DNA of 64,000 nucleotides, taken from the NCBI RefSeq assembly GCF_004342025.1, contig NZ_SLWN01000010.1:205561-269560 (forward strand), written 5' to 3'. A program made the position numbers and the translations under genes. A model generated the notes under the pieces. The model was not told where the DNA came from. It did not search any database and saw nothing but the letters and a program-made list of their open reading frames with translations. This DNA is from Kribbella steppae (GTDB taxonomy: Bacteria; Actinomycetota; Actinomycetes; Propionibacteriales; Kribbellaceae). Below are positions 35,258 to 44,148 of this stretch, piece after piece (positions within the stretch are counted from its first letter, which is position 1; the number at the start of each line of letters is the position of its first letter).

Positions 35258-35991
35258 GTTCGTGCTCCTCGGATGCCCCGGAGTGACCGGGCGACGGGTT
35301 GTGCGGCGGCGGACGTGAGGCGGGCGACCGCACGCGCACCGAGGCTGGCATCGACATGGGCGAGCATGACCGCAGCGGCCGTCTCGGAGTCCCCGGCCGC
35401 GATCGCGTCGACCAACGCGAGGTGCTCGGCGTGGGTACGGTCCAGGTCCTCCTCGGTGCGTCCGTCCTCGAGAGCAAGCCTGCGGTACCGGTCCGCCTTG
35501 TCCCACAGTCCGTCCAGGGTCTGGACCAGCATCTGGTTGTGCGACGCGGTGTAGATCGCGACATGGAACCGCCGATGCGTGGACAACTCGGCCGGCCCGG
35601 GGTCGGTCCGCAACGGCAACAGCTCGTCCGCCGTCGCGCGGATCAGTTCGAGGTCCTGCCTGGTACGACGCTCAGCCGCGAGCCCGGCCGCCAACGGGTC
35701 GAGCGACCGGCGCAGCTCGACCAGGTCACGCGCCTCCTCGGCGGTCAGCCGGGTCACCCGCGCGTCCCGGTGTGCATCCAGCTCCACCAGTCCGTCGCTC
35801 ATCAACCGCCGCAGCGCCTCCCGCAGCGGCGTCGTACTGATCCCCAACTGCCGCGCCAGGGCTGCCTGCTGGATGACCGATCCGGGCACCAGATCTCCGT
35901 GCAGCACCTGGTCGCGCACGAGCTCGTACGCGACCTCGGCCTTGGTCGCCATCTTGGCCGCCCCGTTGGCCGCCAGATTCGGCTCTGCCAC
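35254..35991 (-). CDS. GntR-family (FCD) transcriptional regulator
   Basis: 245 residues with a GntR winged helix (ALARQLGISTTPLREALRRL, near 45-64) and an FCD ligand domain carrying the metal-binding Asp/His positions (ELRRSLDP, HRRFHVAIYTASHN, HLALVDAI). FCD regulators usually sense organic acids or sugar acids. GTG 35991 has GAGGAGGG 6 bases upstream; a start at ATG 35952 is possible. It is divergent from the IDH/aconitase pair, with GTTATAAC sites between, so it probably represses those genes. Confidence 0.88.
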   Translation of the reverse strand: MAEPNLAANGAAKMATKAEVAYELVRDQVLHGDLVPGSVIQQAALARQLGISTTPLREALRRLMSDGLVELDAHRDARVTRLTAEEARDLVELRRSLDPLAAGLAAERRTRQDLELIRATADELLPLRTDPGPAELSTHRRFHVAIYTASHNQMLVQTLDGLWDKADRYRRLALEDGRTEEDLDRTHAEHLALVDAIAAGDSETAAAVMLAHVDASLGARAVARLTSAAAQPVARSLRGIRGART

Positions 35992-36039
35992 GCCTGCCCT
36001 CCTCGTCCGGACCGGGCTACAACTTACCTCAGGCATCTG

Positions 36040-36133
36040 GTTATAACGAGATCCAGGCACAGACCGCCTGATTTCAAGGCTTGAGACGATCATAGATGAC
36101 CTGTTGACGCAGAAGGTTATAACGACTCATAGT
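36040..36133. promoter_or_regulatory. Two GTTATAAC operators and the IDH-like promoter
   Basis: The 11-mer GGTTATAACGA occurs twice in direct orientation (36039-36049 and 36115-36125); its core GTTATAAC is a perfect palindrome. TTGACG (36104-36109) and CATAGT (36128-36133) form a plus-strand promoter with an 18-base spacer, and the second operator lies inside that spacer, where a bound FCD protein would block RNA polymerase. The first site lies on the regulator's side. Confidence 0.65.
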
Positions 36134-36172
36134 CAGAGCTGATCTGGTGGACGTGCTGTTGGGAAGGTGGCC

Positions 36173-37243
36173 ATGGCAGACAACTACAGGCTGGGCGTGC
36201 TGGCCGGTGACGGCATCGGGCCCGAGATCGTGCCCGCGGCCGTTCAGGTGCTCGACGCGGCGGTAGCTGCTGCCGGTGGTGCGGCGATCGAGTGGGTTCC
36301 GCTCCCGGTCGGTGCCGAGGCGATCGAGACGCACGGCAGTGCGCTTCCGCCGATCACGCTGGAGACGCTCGAGCAACTCGACGGCTGGCTGCTCGGTCCG
36401 CACGACAGTGCGTCGTACCCGGAAGAGCATCGAGTGCAGTTGAACCCGAGCGGCTTCCTGCGGAAACAGTTCGACCTGTTCGCGAACATCCGGCCGGCGA
36501 AGGCCTTCGAGGGGACGCCCGCGCTGGTGCCCGGTCTCGACCTGGTCGTCGTCCGCGAGAACACCGAGGGCTTCTACGCCGACCGCAGTACGTATCGCGG
36601 CACCGGCGAGTACATGCCGACCGCCGACGTGGCCATCGCGATGGGGATCTTCACCCGGCCCGCGATCGAGCGGATCGCGCGCCAGGCGTTCGAGCTGGCG
36701 ATGCGGCGCCGCAAGCATCTGACCGTCGTCCACAAGGCGAACGTGCTGCGCCTCACCACAGGCTTCTTCCGCGACATCTGCCGCGAGATCGCCGTCGAGT
36801 ACCCGGACGTCCGGGTCGACGACTTCCACATCGACGCGATGACCGTCCACCTGGTCCGGCACGGCGCAGACTTCGACGTCCTCGTCACCGAGAACATGTT
36901 CGGCGACATCCTGTCCGACCTGGCCGGCGAACTGGCCGGCTCCCTCGGTATCGCGCCGTCCGTCAATGCCTCCGCCGACCACGCGATGGCCCAGGCCGCG
37001 CACGGTTCCGCACCGGATATCGCCGGCCGCAACCTGGCCAACCCGACCGCGATGATCGCGTCGGGCGCGATGCTGCTCGACTGGCTCGGCAACCGGCGCG
37101 ACGACCCGGTCGCGCGGCAGGCCGCCGTACTGGTCGAGCAGGGGCTGCGGACCACGGTTGTTCGAGGCATCCGTACGGCGGACCTCGGCGGAACTGCCGG
37201 TACGTCGGAGTTCGCCTCGGCCGTGGCCGATGGTCTGAGATGA
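36173..37243 (+). CDS. Isocitrate/isopropylmalate dehydrogenase family enzyme
   Basis: 356 residues, the length of LeuB and tartrate/homoisocitrate dehydrogenases. LAGDGIGPEIV binds the cofactor, VVRENTEGFYADR supplies the substrate arginine and glutamate region, and NMFGDILSDLAGELAGSLG the metal-binding aspartates. These beta-decarboxylating enzymes oxidise 2-hydroxy acids; the exact substrate is unclear. GGGAAGG lies 5 bases before ATG 36173. Coupled (ATGA) to an aconitase-type gene and controlled by an FCD regulator, it probably serves a dedicated tricarboxylate-like pathway rather than leucine synthesis. Confidence 0.88.
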   Translation: MADNYRLGVLAGDGIGPEIVPAAVQVLDAAVAAAGGAAIEWVPLPVGAEAIETHGSALPPITLETLEQLDGWLLGPHDSASYPEEHRVQLNPSGFLRKQFDLFANIRPAKAFEGTPALVPGLDLVVVRENTEGFYADRSTYRGTGEYMPTADVAIAMGIFTRPAIERIARQAFELAMRRRKHLTVVHKANVLRLTTGFFRDICREIAVEYPDVRVDDFHIDAMTVHLVRHGADFDVLVTENMFGDILSDLAGELAGSLGIAPSVNASADHAMAQAAHGSAPDIAGRNLANPTAMIASGAMLLDWLGNRRDDPVARQAAVLVEQGLRTTVVRGIRTADLGGTAGTSEFASAVADGLR

Positions 37244-39768
37244 ACACCCTGACTGTCGGAGACCGCGAGTACTCCTTCCACTCGTTACGCGGCATCGCGC
37301 CGGACCACCTGCCGCGGACGCTGCGGATCCTGCTCGAGAACGCGCTCCGGCACCAGACGTCGAGCGGCGTACTCCGGGTCTGGGAGCCCGGTGTGGTCGG
37401 CGAGTTGGAGGTGCATCCGTCGCGGGTGTTCCTGCACGACACCAACGGCGTACCGGTGCTCGCGGACCTGGCGGCGATGCGTGACGCGATGGTGGCCGAG
37501 GGCAAGGATCCGGCGCTGGTCGATCCTTTGATCCCGGCAGAACTGGTAGTGGATCACTCGGTGATCGCGGACGCCTTCGGCCGGCCGGATGCGATGCAGT
37601 TGAACGTCGCGCTGGAGTACGAGCGGAACGCCGAGCGGTTCCGGTTCCTGCGCTGGGGGCAGCAGACGTTCAAGCAGCTGAAGGTTGTCCCGCCGGGTGC
37701 GGGGATCATGCACCAGATCAACCTGGAGCATCTGGCCCGCGTGGTCGAGGAACATGACGGTCTGCTGTTCCCGGATCTCTGCCTGGGTACGGATTCGCAC
37801 ACCACGATGGTCAACGGGTTGGGTGTGCTCGGCTGGGGGATCGGTGGGATCGAGGCCGAGGCAGCGATGCTCGGGCAGTCGGTGTCGATGATGCTGCCGC
37901 GGGTGGTCGGCGTACGGCTGACCGGTTCGCTGCCGATCGGGACGACGGCGACCGATCTGGTGCTGACGATCACCGAGACCCTGCGGACGCACGGTGTGGT
38001 CGGCAAGCTGGTTGAGTTCGGCGGTCCGGCGCTGGCCGAGTTGCCGGTGCCGGATCGGGCCACGATCGCGAACATGAGCCCGGAGTTCGGCTCGACCGCG
38101 GCGTACTTCCCGATCGACCAGCGCACGCTGGACTACCTGCTCTTCACCGGCCGACCGCCTTCGAAAGTCGCGCTGGTCGAGGCGTATGCGCGGGCGCAAG
38201 GACTGTGGCATGACCCGGCGGTGGAGCTTCGGTACGACGAGTACGTCGACATCGACCTGAACACGGTGGTCCCGTCGATCGCCGGTCCACGTCGGCCACA
38301 GCAGCGCACCTCACTCGCCGAGGCTCGCCAAGCCGTTGAGGCGGAACTCCCGACGGGGCGCCGCACAGTCGGGGCTCCGGGCCATGGTGCTGTCGTCGTT
38401 GCGGCGATCACCTCCTGCACGAATACCTCCAATCCCGCGGTGATGGTCGCCGCCGGGCTGCTCGCCAGGAACGCGGTCGAACGCGGTCTCACCAGCAAAC
38501 CGTGGGTGAAGACGACACTGTCGCCCGGATCGCGCGTGGTGATGGACTACCTCGGCGACGCCGGCCTCACGCCGTACCTGGAGAAACTCGGATTCCACCT
38601 GGCCGGCTTCGGCTGTATGACATGTATCGGGGCGTCGGGTGCACTGATCGACTCGGTTGGCGAGGCGGTCCGTGCGCAGGACCTGACCGTGGCCGCCGTC
38701 CTGTCCGGCAACCGCAATTTCGAGGGCCGGATCCAGCCCGACGTGCGACTCAACTACCTCGCCTCGCCGCCGCTCGTGATCGCCTACGCGCTGGCGGGCC
38801 GGATGGACATCGATCTGCTCACCGAGTCTCTCGGCATCGACGCGAGCGGTGACCAGGTCTACCTCGCAGACCTCTGGCCTGCGTCAGCCGACATCGATGC
38901 GGTGATCGGCCAGACGCTCAAGCCCGAGCTCTTCACCAGTGCGTACGACGATGTGTTCGCCGGTGACGAGCGGTGGCGACGGCTCGATGCGCCCGAGGGG
39001 GAGACGTTCGCCTGGGGTGATTCGACGTACCTGCAGAAGCCGCCGTACTTCGACCAGGCGTCGGCGCCGGGTGAATTGATCGGGGCACGTGCGTTGGTGC
39101 GACTCGGTGACTCGGTCTCCACGGACCACCTCTCGCCCGCGGGTGCGATCCCGCCGGACAGCGTCGCCGGTCGGTACCTCGCCGAACTAGGGGTGCCGCG
39201 CAGCCAGTTGAACACCTATGCGTCGCGACGCGGCAACCATCTGGTGATGATGCGAGGTGCCTTCGGCAACGTCCGGCTGCGCAATCAGCTTGCTCAAGGC
39301 ATCGAAGGGCCGACGACCCCAGGACCGGACGGCGTACTGACGTCGATCTATGCCGCGGCCGAAGCCTATCGCGCAGCCGGCGTACCGATCGTGGTTGTTG
39401 CGGGCAAGGAGTACGGGACCGGATCGTCCCGGGACTGGGCCGCGAAAGGGCCGGCGTTGATCGGCGTGCGGGCGGTCCTCGCCCAGTCGTTCGAGCGGAT
39501 CCACCGGTCGAACCTGGTCGGGCTCGGCATCCTGCCGCTGGAGTTCCGCACCGGTGAGGGCGACGACCTCACCGGTGCGGAGCCGATCGGCATCCACCTC
39601 GGCGAGGACGGCTTCGCCACCGCGTATTCCGCGGGCAAGGAGTACCGGCTGAAGATCCGCCTCGACACCCCTCGAGAAGTCGACTACTACCACCACGGCG
39701 GCGTTCTGCCCCATGTGCTTAACCGTCTGCGGGAGGAATCGTTGCGGGGTCAGAAAAGTAACGAGTAG
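37240..39768 (+). CDS. acnA: Aconitase family hydratase (AcnA-like)
   Basis: 842 residues, a little shorter than AcnA (about 890). Fe-S cluster cysteines are C393 in SCTNTSNP and C459/C462 in GFGCMTCIG. The late YGTGSSRDWAAKG is the substrate-binding block of the swivel domain. It isomerises citrate-like acids through a dehydrated intermediate. ATG 37240 overlaps the dehydrogenase stop. The operon order dehydrogenase-aconitase under an FCD regulator suggests a specialised second aconitase. No citrate-synthase-like gene is adjacent. Confidence 0.9.
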   Translation: MNTLTVGDREYSFHSLRGIAPDHLPRTLRILLENALRHQTSSGVLRVWEPGVVGELEVHPSRVFLHDTNGVPVLADLAAMRDAMVAEGKDPALVDPLIPAELVVDHSVIADAFGRPDAMQLNVALEYERNAERFRFLRWGQQTFKQLKVVPPGAGIMHQINLEHLARVVEEHDGLLFPDLCLGTDSHTTMVNGLGVLGWGIGGIEAEAAMLGQSVSMMLPRVVGVRLTGSLPIGTTATDLVLTITETLRTHGVVGKLVEFGGPALAELPVPDRATIANMSPEFGSTAAYFPIDQRTLDYLLFTGRPPSKVALVEAYARAQGLWHDPAVELRYDEYVDIDLNTVVPSIAGPRRPQQRTSLAEARQAVEAELPTGRRTVGAPGHGAVVVAAITSCTNTSNPAVMVAAGLLARNAVERGLTSKPWVKTTLSPGSRVVMDYLGDAGLTPYLEKLGFHLAGFGCMTCIGASGALIDSVGEAVRAQDLTVAAVLSGNRNFEGRIQPDVRLNYLASPPLVIAYALAGRMDIDLLTESLGIDASGDQVYLADLWPASADIDAVIGQTLKPELFTSAYDDVFAGDERWRRLDAPEGETFAWGDSTYLQKPPYFDQASAPGELIGARALVRLGDSVSTDHLSPAGAIPPDSVAGRYLAELGVPRSQLNTYASRRGNHLVMMRGAFGNVRLRNQLAQGIEGPTTPGPDGVLTSIYAAAEAYRAAGVPIVVVAGKEYGTGSSRDWAAKGPALIGVRAVLAQSFERIHRSNLVGLGILPLEFRTGEGDDLTGAEPIGIHLGEDGFATAYSAGKEYRLKIRLDTPREVDYYHHGGVLPHVLNRLREESLRGQKSNE

Positions 39769-39796
39769 ACTGATGTAACAGGTGATGCAAATTAAC

Positions 39797-39815
39797 TAAG
39801 GTTACGCTCACCTAC
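39797..39815 (+). promoter_or_regulatory. DtxR/IdeR iron box before the VIT1-like gene
   Basis: TAAGGTTACGCTCACCTAC matches the iron-box consensus at 15 of 19 positions, counting the A/T alternative at position 2. It lies 22 bases before the start of the iron/manganese transporter. For an export or storage function activation by Fe-DtxR would make sense; for uptake genes the same site gives repression. Confidence 0.65.
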
Positions 39816-39837
39816 CCCCGCGGAAGGATTCTTCGAA

Positions 39838-40560
39838 ATGACCGCGCATGTAGCGGAAGTACCGACTCCCGAGATTCACCACTCGCACCGCGACGTCACC
39901 GGCGGCTGGCTGCGGCCCGCGACCTTCGGCGTGATGGACGGCCTGGTGTCGAACTTCGCCCTGGTCGCCGGTGTCGTCGGTGGTGGCGCGACCGGCAAGG
40001 TCGTGATCATCACCGGACTGGCCGGCCTGGTCGCCGGCGCCTGCTCGATGGCCTCCGGCGAGTTCACCTCGGTCTCGTCCCAGACCGAGCTGATGCAGGC
40101 CGAGATCGAGATCGAGCGGCGCGAGTTGCAGATCCACCCCGAGGAAGAAGAGCGCGAGCTCGCGATGATGTACGAGGCGAAGGGCCTGCGTCCCGAGCTT
40201 GCGGCGGAGGTCGCCCGCGAGCTGACCAGCGACCCGGCGGTCGCGCTCGACGTGCACGTTCGCGAAGAGCTCGGTGTCGACCCCAACGACCTGCCGTCGC
40301 CGTGGCTGGCGGCCGGATCGTCGTTCATCGCCTTCGCCTTCGGCGCAGTGATTCCGCTGATCCCGTTCATCTTCGGCGCCATGAGCGTCTGGCCGGCGCT
40401 GGTGCTGAGTGCCCTCGGTCTGGTCGTCACCGGCGGAATCGTCGGCAAGATCACCGCACGGCCGTTCTGGTACGGCGGTGGCCGGCAGCTCCTCCTGGGT
40501 GGGGTGTCGGCCGCAGTCACATTCGTCATCGGACTAGCAGTAGGAACCGGGTTGTCATGA
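39838..40560 (+). CDS. VIT1/CCC1-family iron/manganese transporter
   Basis: 240 residues. The first helices (FGVMDGLVSNFALVAGVVGG, LVAGACSMASGEFTSVSSQ) and the cytosolic metal-binding helix (ELMQAEIEIERRELQIHPEEEERELA) are diagnostic of VIT1/CCC1 carriers, with three further helices at the C-terminus. They move Fe2+ or Mn2+ out of the cytosol in exchange for protons. GGAAGGA lies 8 bases before the ATG. The iron box upstream supports iron as cargo. The ETF gene starts 19 bases after its stop, so the two are probably co-transcribed. Confidence 0.9.
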   Translation: MTAHVAEVPTPEIHHSHRDVTGGWLRPATFGVMDGLVSNFALVAGVVGGGATGKVVIITGLAGLVAGACSMASGEFTSVSSQTELMQAEIEIERRELQIHPEEEERELAMMYEAKGLRPELAAEVARELTSDPAVALDVHVREELGVDPNDLPSPWLAAGSSFIAFAFGAVIPLIPFIFGAMSVWPALVLSALGLVVTGGIVGKITARPFWYGGGRQLLLGGVSAAVTFVIGLAVGTGLS

Positions 40561-40579
40561 CACAAGGAGGATGGCCGTT

Positions 40580-42358
40580 GTGCGCATCACGGCTCTGATC
40601 AAGCAGGTGCCGAAGGGCGACCACAGTGGACGGCTGGACGCCGACGGGCGGCTCGAGCGGGCCGGCGCCGTCACGGAGATGAATCCGTGGTGTCGCCGGG
40701 CCGTCGCCCAAGCCGTCCGGCTGGCGGCGGACTCCGGCGGTCGCAGTACGGCGATCACCATGGGTCCTCCGGCGGCTGCCGACGTACTGCGAGAGGCCCT
40801 CGCGTGGGGTGTGGACGACGCTCTGCACCTGACGGACCCGGCGTTGGCCGGGTCGGACTGCCTGATCACCGCCCGCGCCCTGGCCGCCACGATCGCGGTG
40901 CTGGACGACCGACCTGACCTGATCCTGGTCGGTGCCAGCTCCGTCGACGGCAGCACCGGCGCGGTCGGCGCCATGCTCGCCGAACTCCTCGGCGTCCCCT
41001 TCACCGGGCCGGTCCTGACGCTCGAACCACACACGTCCGGTACGACGACCCGCCTCCGAACCACCGTCCAGTACGACACCGGCATCGAGGATGTCGACGT
41101 ACAACTCCCTGCGGTGGTAGCTGTAGCCGAACGCTCCTGCAATCCGTGTAAAGCGCCCGCGGAGACCTGGCCCACCGGGGACACCATCCGCCGCGTCACC
41201 ACGTCCGACCTGCCCCCCGGCCGCTGGGGTCTCCACGGCAGCCCCACCAAGGTCGCCAACGTCCACCCGGCCTCCCTCACCCGAGACCCGGTAATCTTCC
41301 GCGGCCGCCCCGAAACCCAGGTAACCCGAGCCATCACCGAACTAATAGCCCGAGGCTGCTTCGAAGCCCCTCACGCGGAATCAGCCGAGCCCGTCCCCAG
41401 TGCTCAGCTCCCGGGTGGGTCCGAGGTGGTTGTGCTTGTTGGGCCTGGTCCGTCGGCCGGCACCCAGGCTCTGCTGGGTGCGGCGGCATCGCTCGCCGCG
41501 GAGGTTGGTGGGTCGGTGACTGCAGTCAGAACAGAGCAGAGCAGCGACGACCTCGCGCGGTGGGGTGCTGACGCCGTCGTGACGTTGACGGGTGATGAGC
41601 CCCGGCCGGTTGCCGAGAGCCTGGTGAAGTGGATGGCTGACCGCGAGCCCTGGGCTGTGCTCGGTGCGGCGTTGCCCTGGGACCGCGAGGTGCTCGCCCG
41701 GCTCGCAGTGGCGACCGGCGCCGGACTGATGTCCGACCTGGTCAGCCTGAACATCAACGGCACCCACCTAGCCGGCCTGAAACCATCCGGCGGCGGCACC
41801 CTCGCCGAGATCGTCAGCCACGGATCGCCTCAGATCGCGACCCTGCGAACCGGCCTCCTCCCACTGCGCACCCCGCGAGCCGACCGACCCCTGGACGACC
41901 ACACCCTGCACGTGCCGGCGGATCCAGCGGTACGCCGGGCAGAGCGTCGTACCGGAAGTGAAGGCGACGCGCTCGACCGCGCCGACGTGGTGATCGGAGT
42001 CGGCCGCGGCGTAGCGCCCGAAAGATACGCCGAGCTCGAGCCCATGCGCGTCCTGCTGGGCGCGGAGTTGGCCGCGACCCGCAAGGTCACCGACGAAGGC
42101 TGGCTGCCGCACGGTCGGCAGCTCGGCATCACCGGCCGGAGCGTTGCGCCGCGGATGTACTTCGCGGTCGGCCTGTCCGGCAATCTGAACCACCTGGCCG
42201 GCGCGAGCCGGGCCGGGACCGTCCTGGCCATCAACACCGACCCGGCCGCGGAGGTCTTCGCGCACTGTGACGTCGGGCTGGTCGCGGACTGGCGGGAGGT
42301 GATGCCTCACCTGGTGGAAGGACTGCGTAATCGTGTGAGTGCGCGAGAGGCCGGATAA
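40580..42358 (+). CDS. Fused electron transfer flavoprotein, EtfB-EtfA
   Basis: 592 residues joining both ETF subunits. Residues 1-250 are EtfB-like (RITALIKQVPK, GASSVDGSTGAVGAMLAELLG, and a CNPC motif). Residues 275-592 are EtfA-like, ending with the FAD-binding blocks GRSVAPRMYFAVGLSG, HLAGASRAGTVLAINTDP and VADWREVMP. ETF shuttles electrons from flavin dehydrogenases to a quinone oxidoreductase. I choose GTG 40580 because AGGAGG lies 9 bases before it; ATG 40571 directly abuts that site. The fusion is unusual, since ETF subunits are normally separate. It lies behind an iron-box transporter. Confidence 0.85.
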   Translation: MRITALIKQVPKGDHSGRLDADGRLERAGAVTEMNPWCRRAVAQAVRLAADSGGRSTAITMGPPAAADVLREALAWGVDDALHLTDPALAGSDCLITARALAATIAVLDDRPDLILVGASSVDGSTGAVGAMLAELLGVPFTGPVLTLEPHTSGTTTRLRTTVQYDTGIEDVDVQLPAVVAVAERSCNPCKAPAETWPTGDTIRRVTTSDLPPGRWGLHGSPTKVANVHPASLTRDPVIFRGRPETQVTRAITELIARGCFEAPHAESAEPVPSAQLPGGSEVVVLVGPGPSAGTQALLGAAASLAAEVGGSVTAVRTEQSSDDLARWGADAVVTLTGDEPRPVAESLVKWMADREPWAVLGAALPWDREVLARLAVATGAGLMSDLVSLNINGTHLAGLKPSGGGTLAEIVSHGSPQIATLRTGLLPLRTPRADRPLDDHTLHVPADPAVRRAERRTGSEGDALDRADVVIGVGRGVAPERYAELEPMRVLLGAELAATRKVTDEGWLPHGRQLGITGRSVAPRMYFAVGLSGNLNHLAGASRAGTVLAINTDPAAEVFAHCDVGLVADWREVMPHLVEGLRNRVSAREAG

Positions 42359-42368
42359 CCTGTGCGGC

Positions 42369-42953
42369 ATGGCGACGACCCGACGGACGAAGGCTGCGGT
42401 GCCCACCCCTGACACCGAGGCCTGGCTGCTGCTGATCTACAAGGTGCCCAGTGACTCGTCGCGGGCGCGGGTGGCGGTCTGGCGGGAGCTGAAGCGGCTC
42501 GGCGGGTTCTACGTCCAGCAGGCGGTGTGTGTGCTGCCGGACCGTGAGGAGTTGCGGGCCGGGTTGGAGAAGGTGCGGGAGCGGGTCGCCGAGCTCGGCG
42601 GCTCGAGCGTGTTCCTCACCCTCACCGATGTCGACGAGGATGCTCGCTCGCAGTTCGTGGAGGGCTTCCGGAGCCAGTCCGCGAAGGAGTACGCCGAGAT
42701 CGTCGAGGAGTGCGACACCAAGTTCGTCAAGGAGATCGAGTTCGAGCGGTTCCGGGAGAACTACACGTTCGAGGAGGCCGAGGAGATTCGCCAGGACCTG
42801 GAGAAGCTCCGTCGCTGGCTCGCGAAGGTCGAGGGCCGGGACTGGATGGGTGCCGACGGCAAAGAGCTGGCGCACTCGAAGGTCGCCGACTGCGAACGCC
42901 TGCTGGAAGAGTTCGAAGCCGACGTCTACGAACGGACCGAAGGCAAGGTCTAG
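42369..42953 (+). CDS. ChrB N-terminal domain protein
   Basis: 194 residues resembling the N-terminal half of the chromate-resistance regulator ChrB: WLLLIYKVPSDSSRARVAVWRELKRLGGFYVQQAVCVLPD, then a helical EYAEIVEECDTKFVKEIEFERF region. The C-terminal ChrB part is absent and no chromate transporter gene is adjacent, so a chromate role is not implied. ATG 42369 has only a weak ribosome site and follows the ETF gene by 10 bases. Confidence 0.75.
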   Translation: MATTRRTKAAVPTPDTEAWLLLIYKVPSDSSRARVAVWRELKRLGGFYVQQAVCVLPDREELRAGLEKVRERVAELGGSSVFLTLTDVDEDARSQFVEGFRSQSAKEYAEIVEECDTKFVKEIEFERFRENYTFEEAEEIRQDLEKLRRWLAKVEGRDWMGADGKELAHSKVADCERLLEEFEADVYERTEGKV

Positions 42954-42973
42954 CCCAGTTGGTGGGCTGAGGG

Positions 42974-43954
42974 CTAGCTGCGGCGCCGGGGTTTCGACCT
43001 CGGTGGGACGGTGCGGGGGAGACCCAGGATCGTCTCGTCGGCCAGTGGGTAGCCGTTCAGTTGCTCGCGGAGCTGGTTCATCCGGACGGTGTTGCTCAGC
43101 GCGCGCTCGCGGTCATGCGCGGCGACGGCGATGACGAGGGCCTCCAGCACGATCAGGACCATCACCTGACTGGTGTACGTCCCGGGCCGGCTCATCCGGG
43201 TGGACAGTACGACGGCCACCTCGTCCCGCAGCGCTTCGCCGAGGGTGTCGGTCACCAGGATCACCGGTATGCCGGTCTCGGAGCAGTGGTCCAGGATGAT
43301 CCGCGCCTCGCGGTTGATCCGGTTGTGCGCCATCACGACGACGACGTCCTCGGGCCCGAGCAGCAGGATCCGGTCCGCCAGCCGGTAACCGGTGTCGGTC
43401 GCGACCCGGGCGCGGTGCCCGATCCGGGTCAGGTGGGTGGCGACGTACTCCGAGACGCCGTCCAGGCCGGCGAATCCGCAGACCACCGTCTCCCGGGCGC
43501 CGTCGATGAGCTCGACCGCGCGGCGGAACTCGTCCGGGTCGATGGTCTGCTCGGCGATCATCAGGTGCTCGATGTGATCGCGCAGGGTCGCCCGCAGGAC
43601 CGCCTCGGGTCCGTCGCCGAGCGTCTCGAGGCTGGCGCTGAGCCTGCTGGCCGGGGTGAGCAGGGTCTGCAGGTGATCCTGTAGTGAACGCTTCAGCCCG
43701 GGCAGGCCGTCGTACCCGAGTGCCTTGGCGGTCCGGACGACGCTCGCGTCGCTGGTGCCGGTCGCCCGGCCGAGCTCCTCGGCGGACGAGAACGCGGCCT
43801 CCTGCGGATGCGCGGACAGGTACTCCGCGACCTTCCGCTCGGTCGCGGTAAGGCCGGCCATCCGTGCGGCCACCCGCTCTTGCAAGGTAGGCGGCTTGGT
43901 CTCCGCAGTGGTCACGACGCTTTCACCCCTCACGGTCGTCCGGTCGCTACGCAT
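42974..43954 (-). CDS. RpiR/MurR-family transcriptional regulator
   Basis: 326 residues. An N-terminal HTH_6 domain (LTATERKVAEYLSAHPQEAAFSSAEELGRATGTSDASVVR) is followed by a SIS domain (VVCGFAGLDGVSEYVATHLTRIGHRARVATD) that in relatives binds phosphosugars. ATG 43954 has AGGTGA at 9 bases; GTG 43915 with GAGGGG is the alternative. It is divergent from the C45 hydrolase-transporter operon and very likely controls it. The promoters of the two overlap at 44011-44039. Confidence 0.88.
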   Translation of the reverse strand: MRSDRTTVRGESVVTTAETKPPTLQERVAARMAGLTATERKVAEYLSAHPQEAAFSSAEELGRATGTSDASVVRTAKALGYDGLPGLKRSLQDHLQTLLTPASRLSASLETLGDGPEAVLRATLRDHIEHLMIAEQTIDPDEFRRAVELIDGARETVVCGFAGLDGVSEYVATHLTRIGHRARVATDTGYRLADRILLLGPEDVVVVMAHNRINREARIILDHCSETGIPVILVTDTLGEALRDEVAVVLSTRMSRPGTYTSQVMVLIVLEALVIAVAAHDRERALSNTVRMNQLREQLNGYPLADETILGLPRTVPPRSKPRRRS

Positions 43955-44010
43955 TGATCATGTCACCTGCCGGTCGCAGATCACCGACAGGTAAACCCGG
44001 GCAGAACCCG

Positions 44011-44039
44011 TTGACAGACATTGTAGCAATCACTACCGT
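44011..44039. promoter_or_regulatory. Overlapping divergent promoters with GTAG-N6-CTAC operator
   Basis: Plus strand: TTGACA (44011-44016), 17 bases, TACCGT (44034-44039), driving the C45 operon. Minus strand: extended -10 TGCTACAAT (44028-44020), driving the RpiR gene. The inverted repeat GTAG-CAATCA-CTAC (44023-44036) lies between the plus-strand -35 and -10, a repressor position. A 15-mer closely related to its minus-strand form precedes tldD at 51658. Confidence 0.6.
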
Positions 44040-44148
44040 CAACTGAATATTCGTAGTGAACACAACGACAACACTAGGCCGCCACCTCCGGCGGCAGGCG
44101 GTGGGTGAGGGTCGGCCCACCTGTTTCCGTCCAGCTCAGGGAGCATCC

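Noticed and set aside
36292..37239. N-terminal extension of the aconitase frame by about 316 codons
   Set aside because: This part lies out of frame inside the dehydrogenase gene; the ATG at 37240 gives the normal aconitase N-terminus.
42369..42953. Chromate-resistance operon
   Set aside because: Only the ChrB N-terminal domain is present; there is no ChrA transporter, and the context is ETF and iron.
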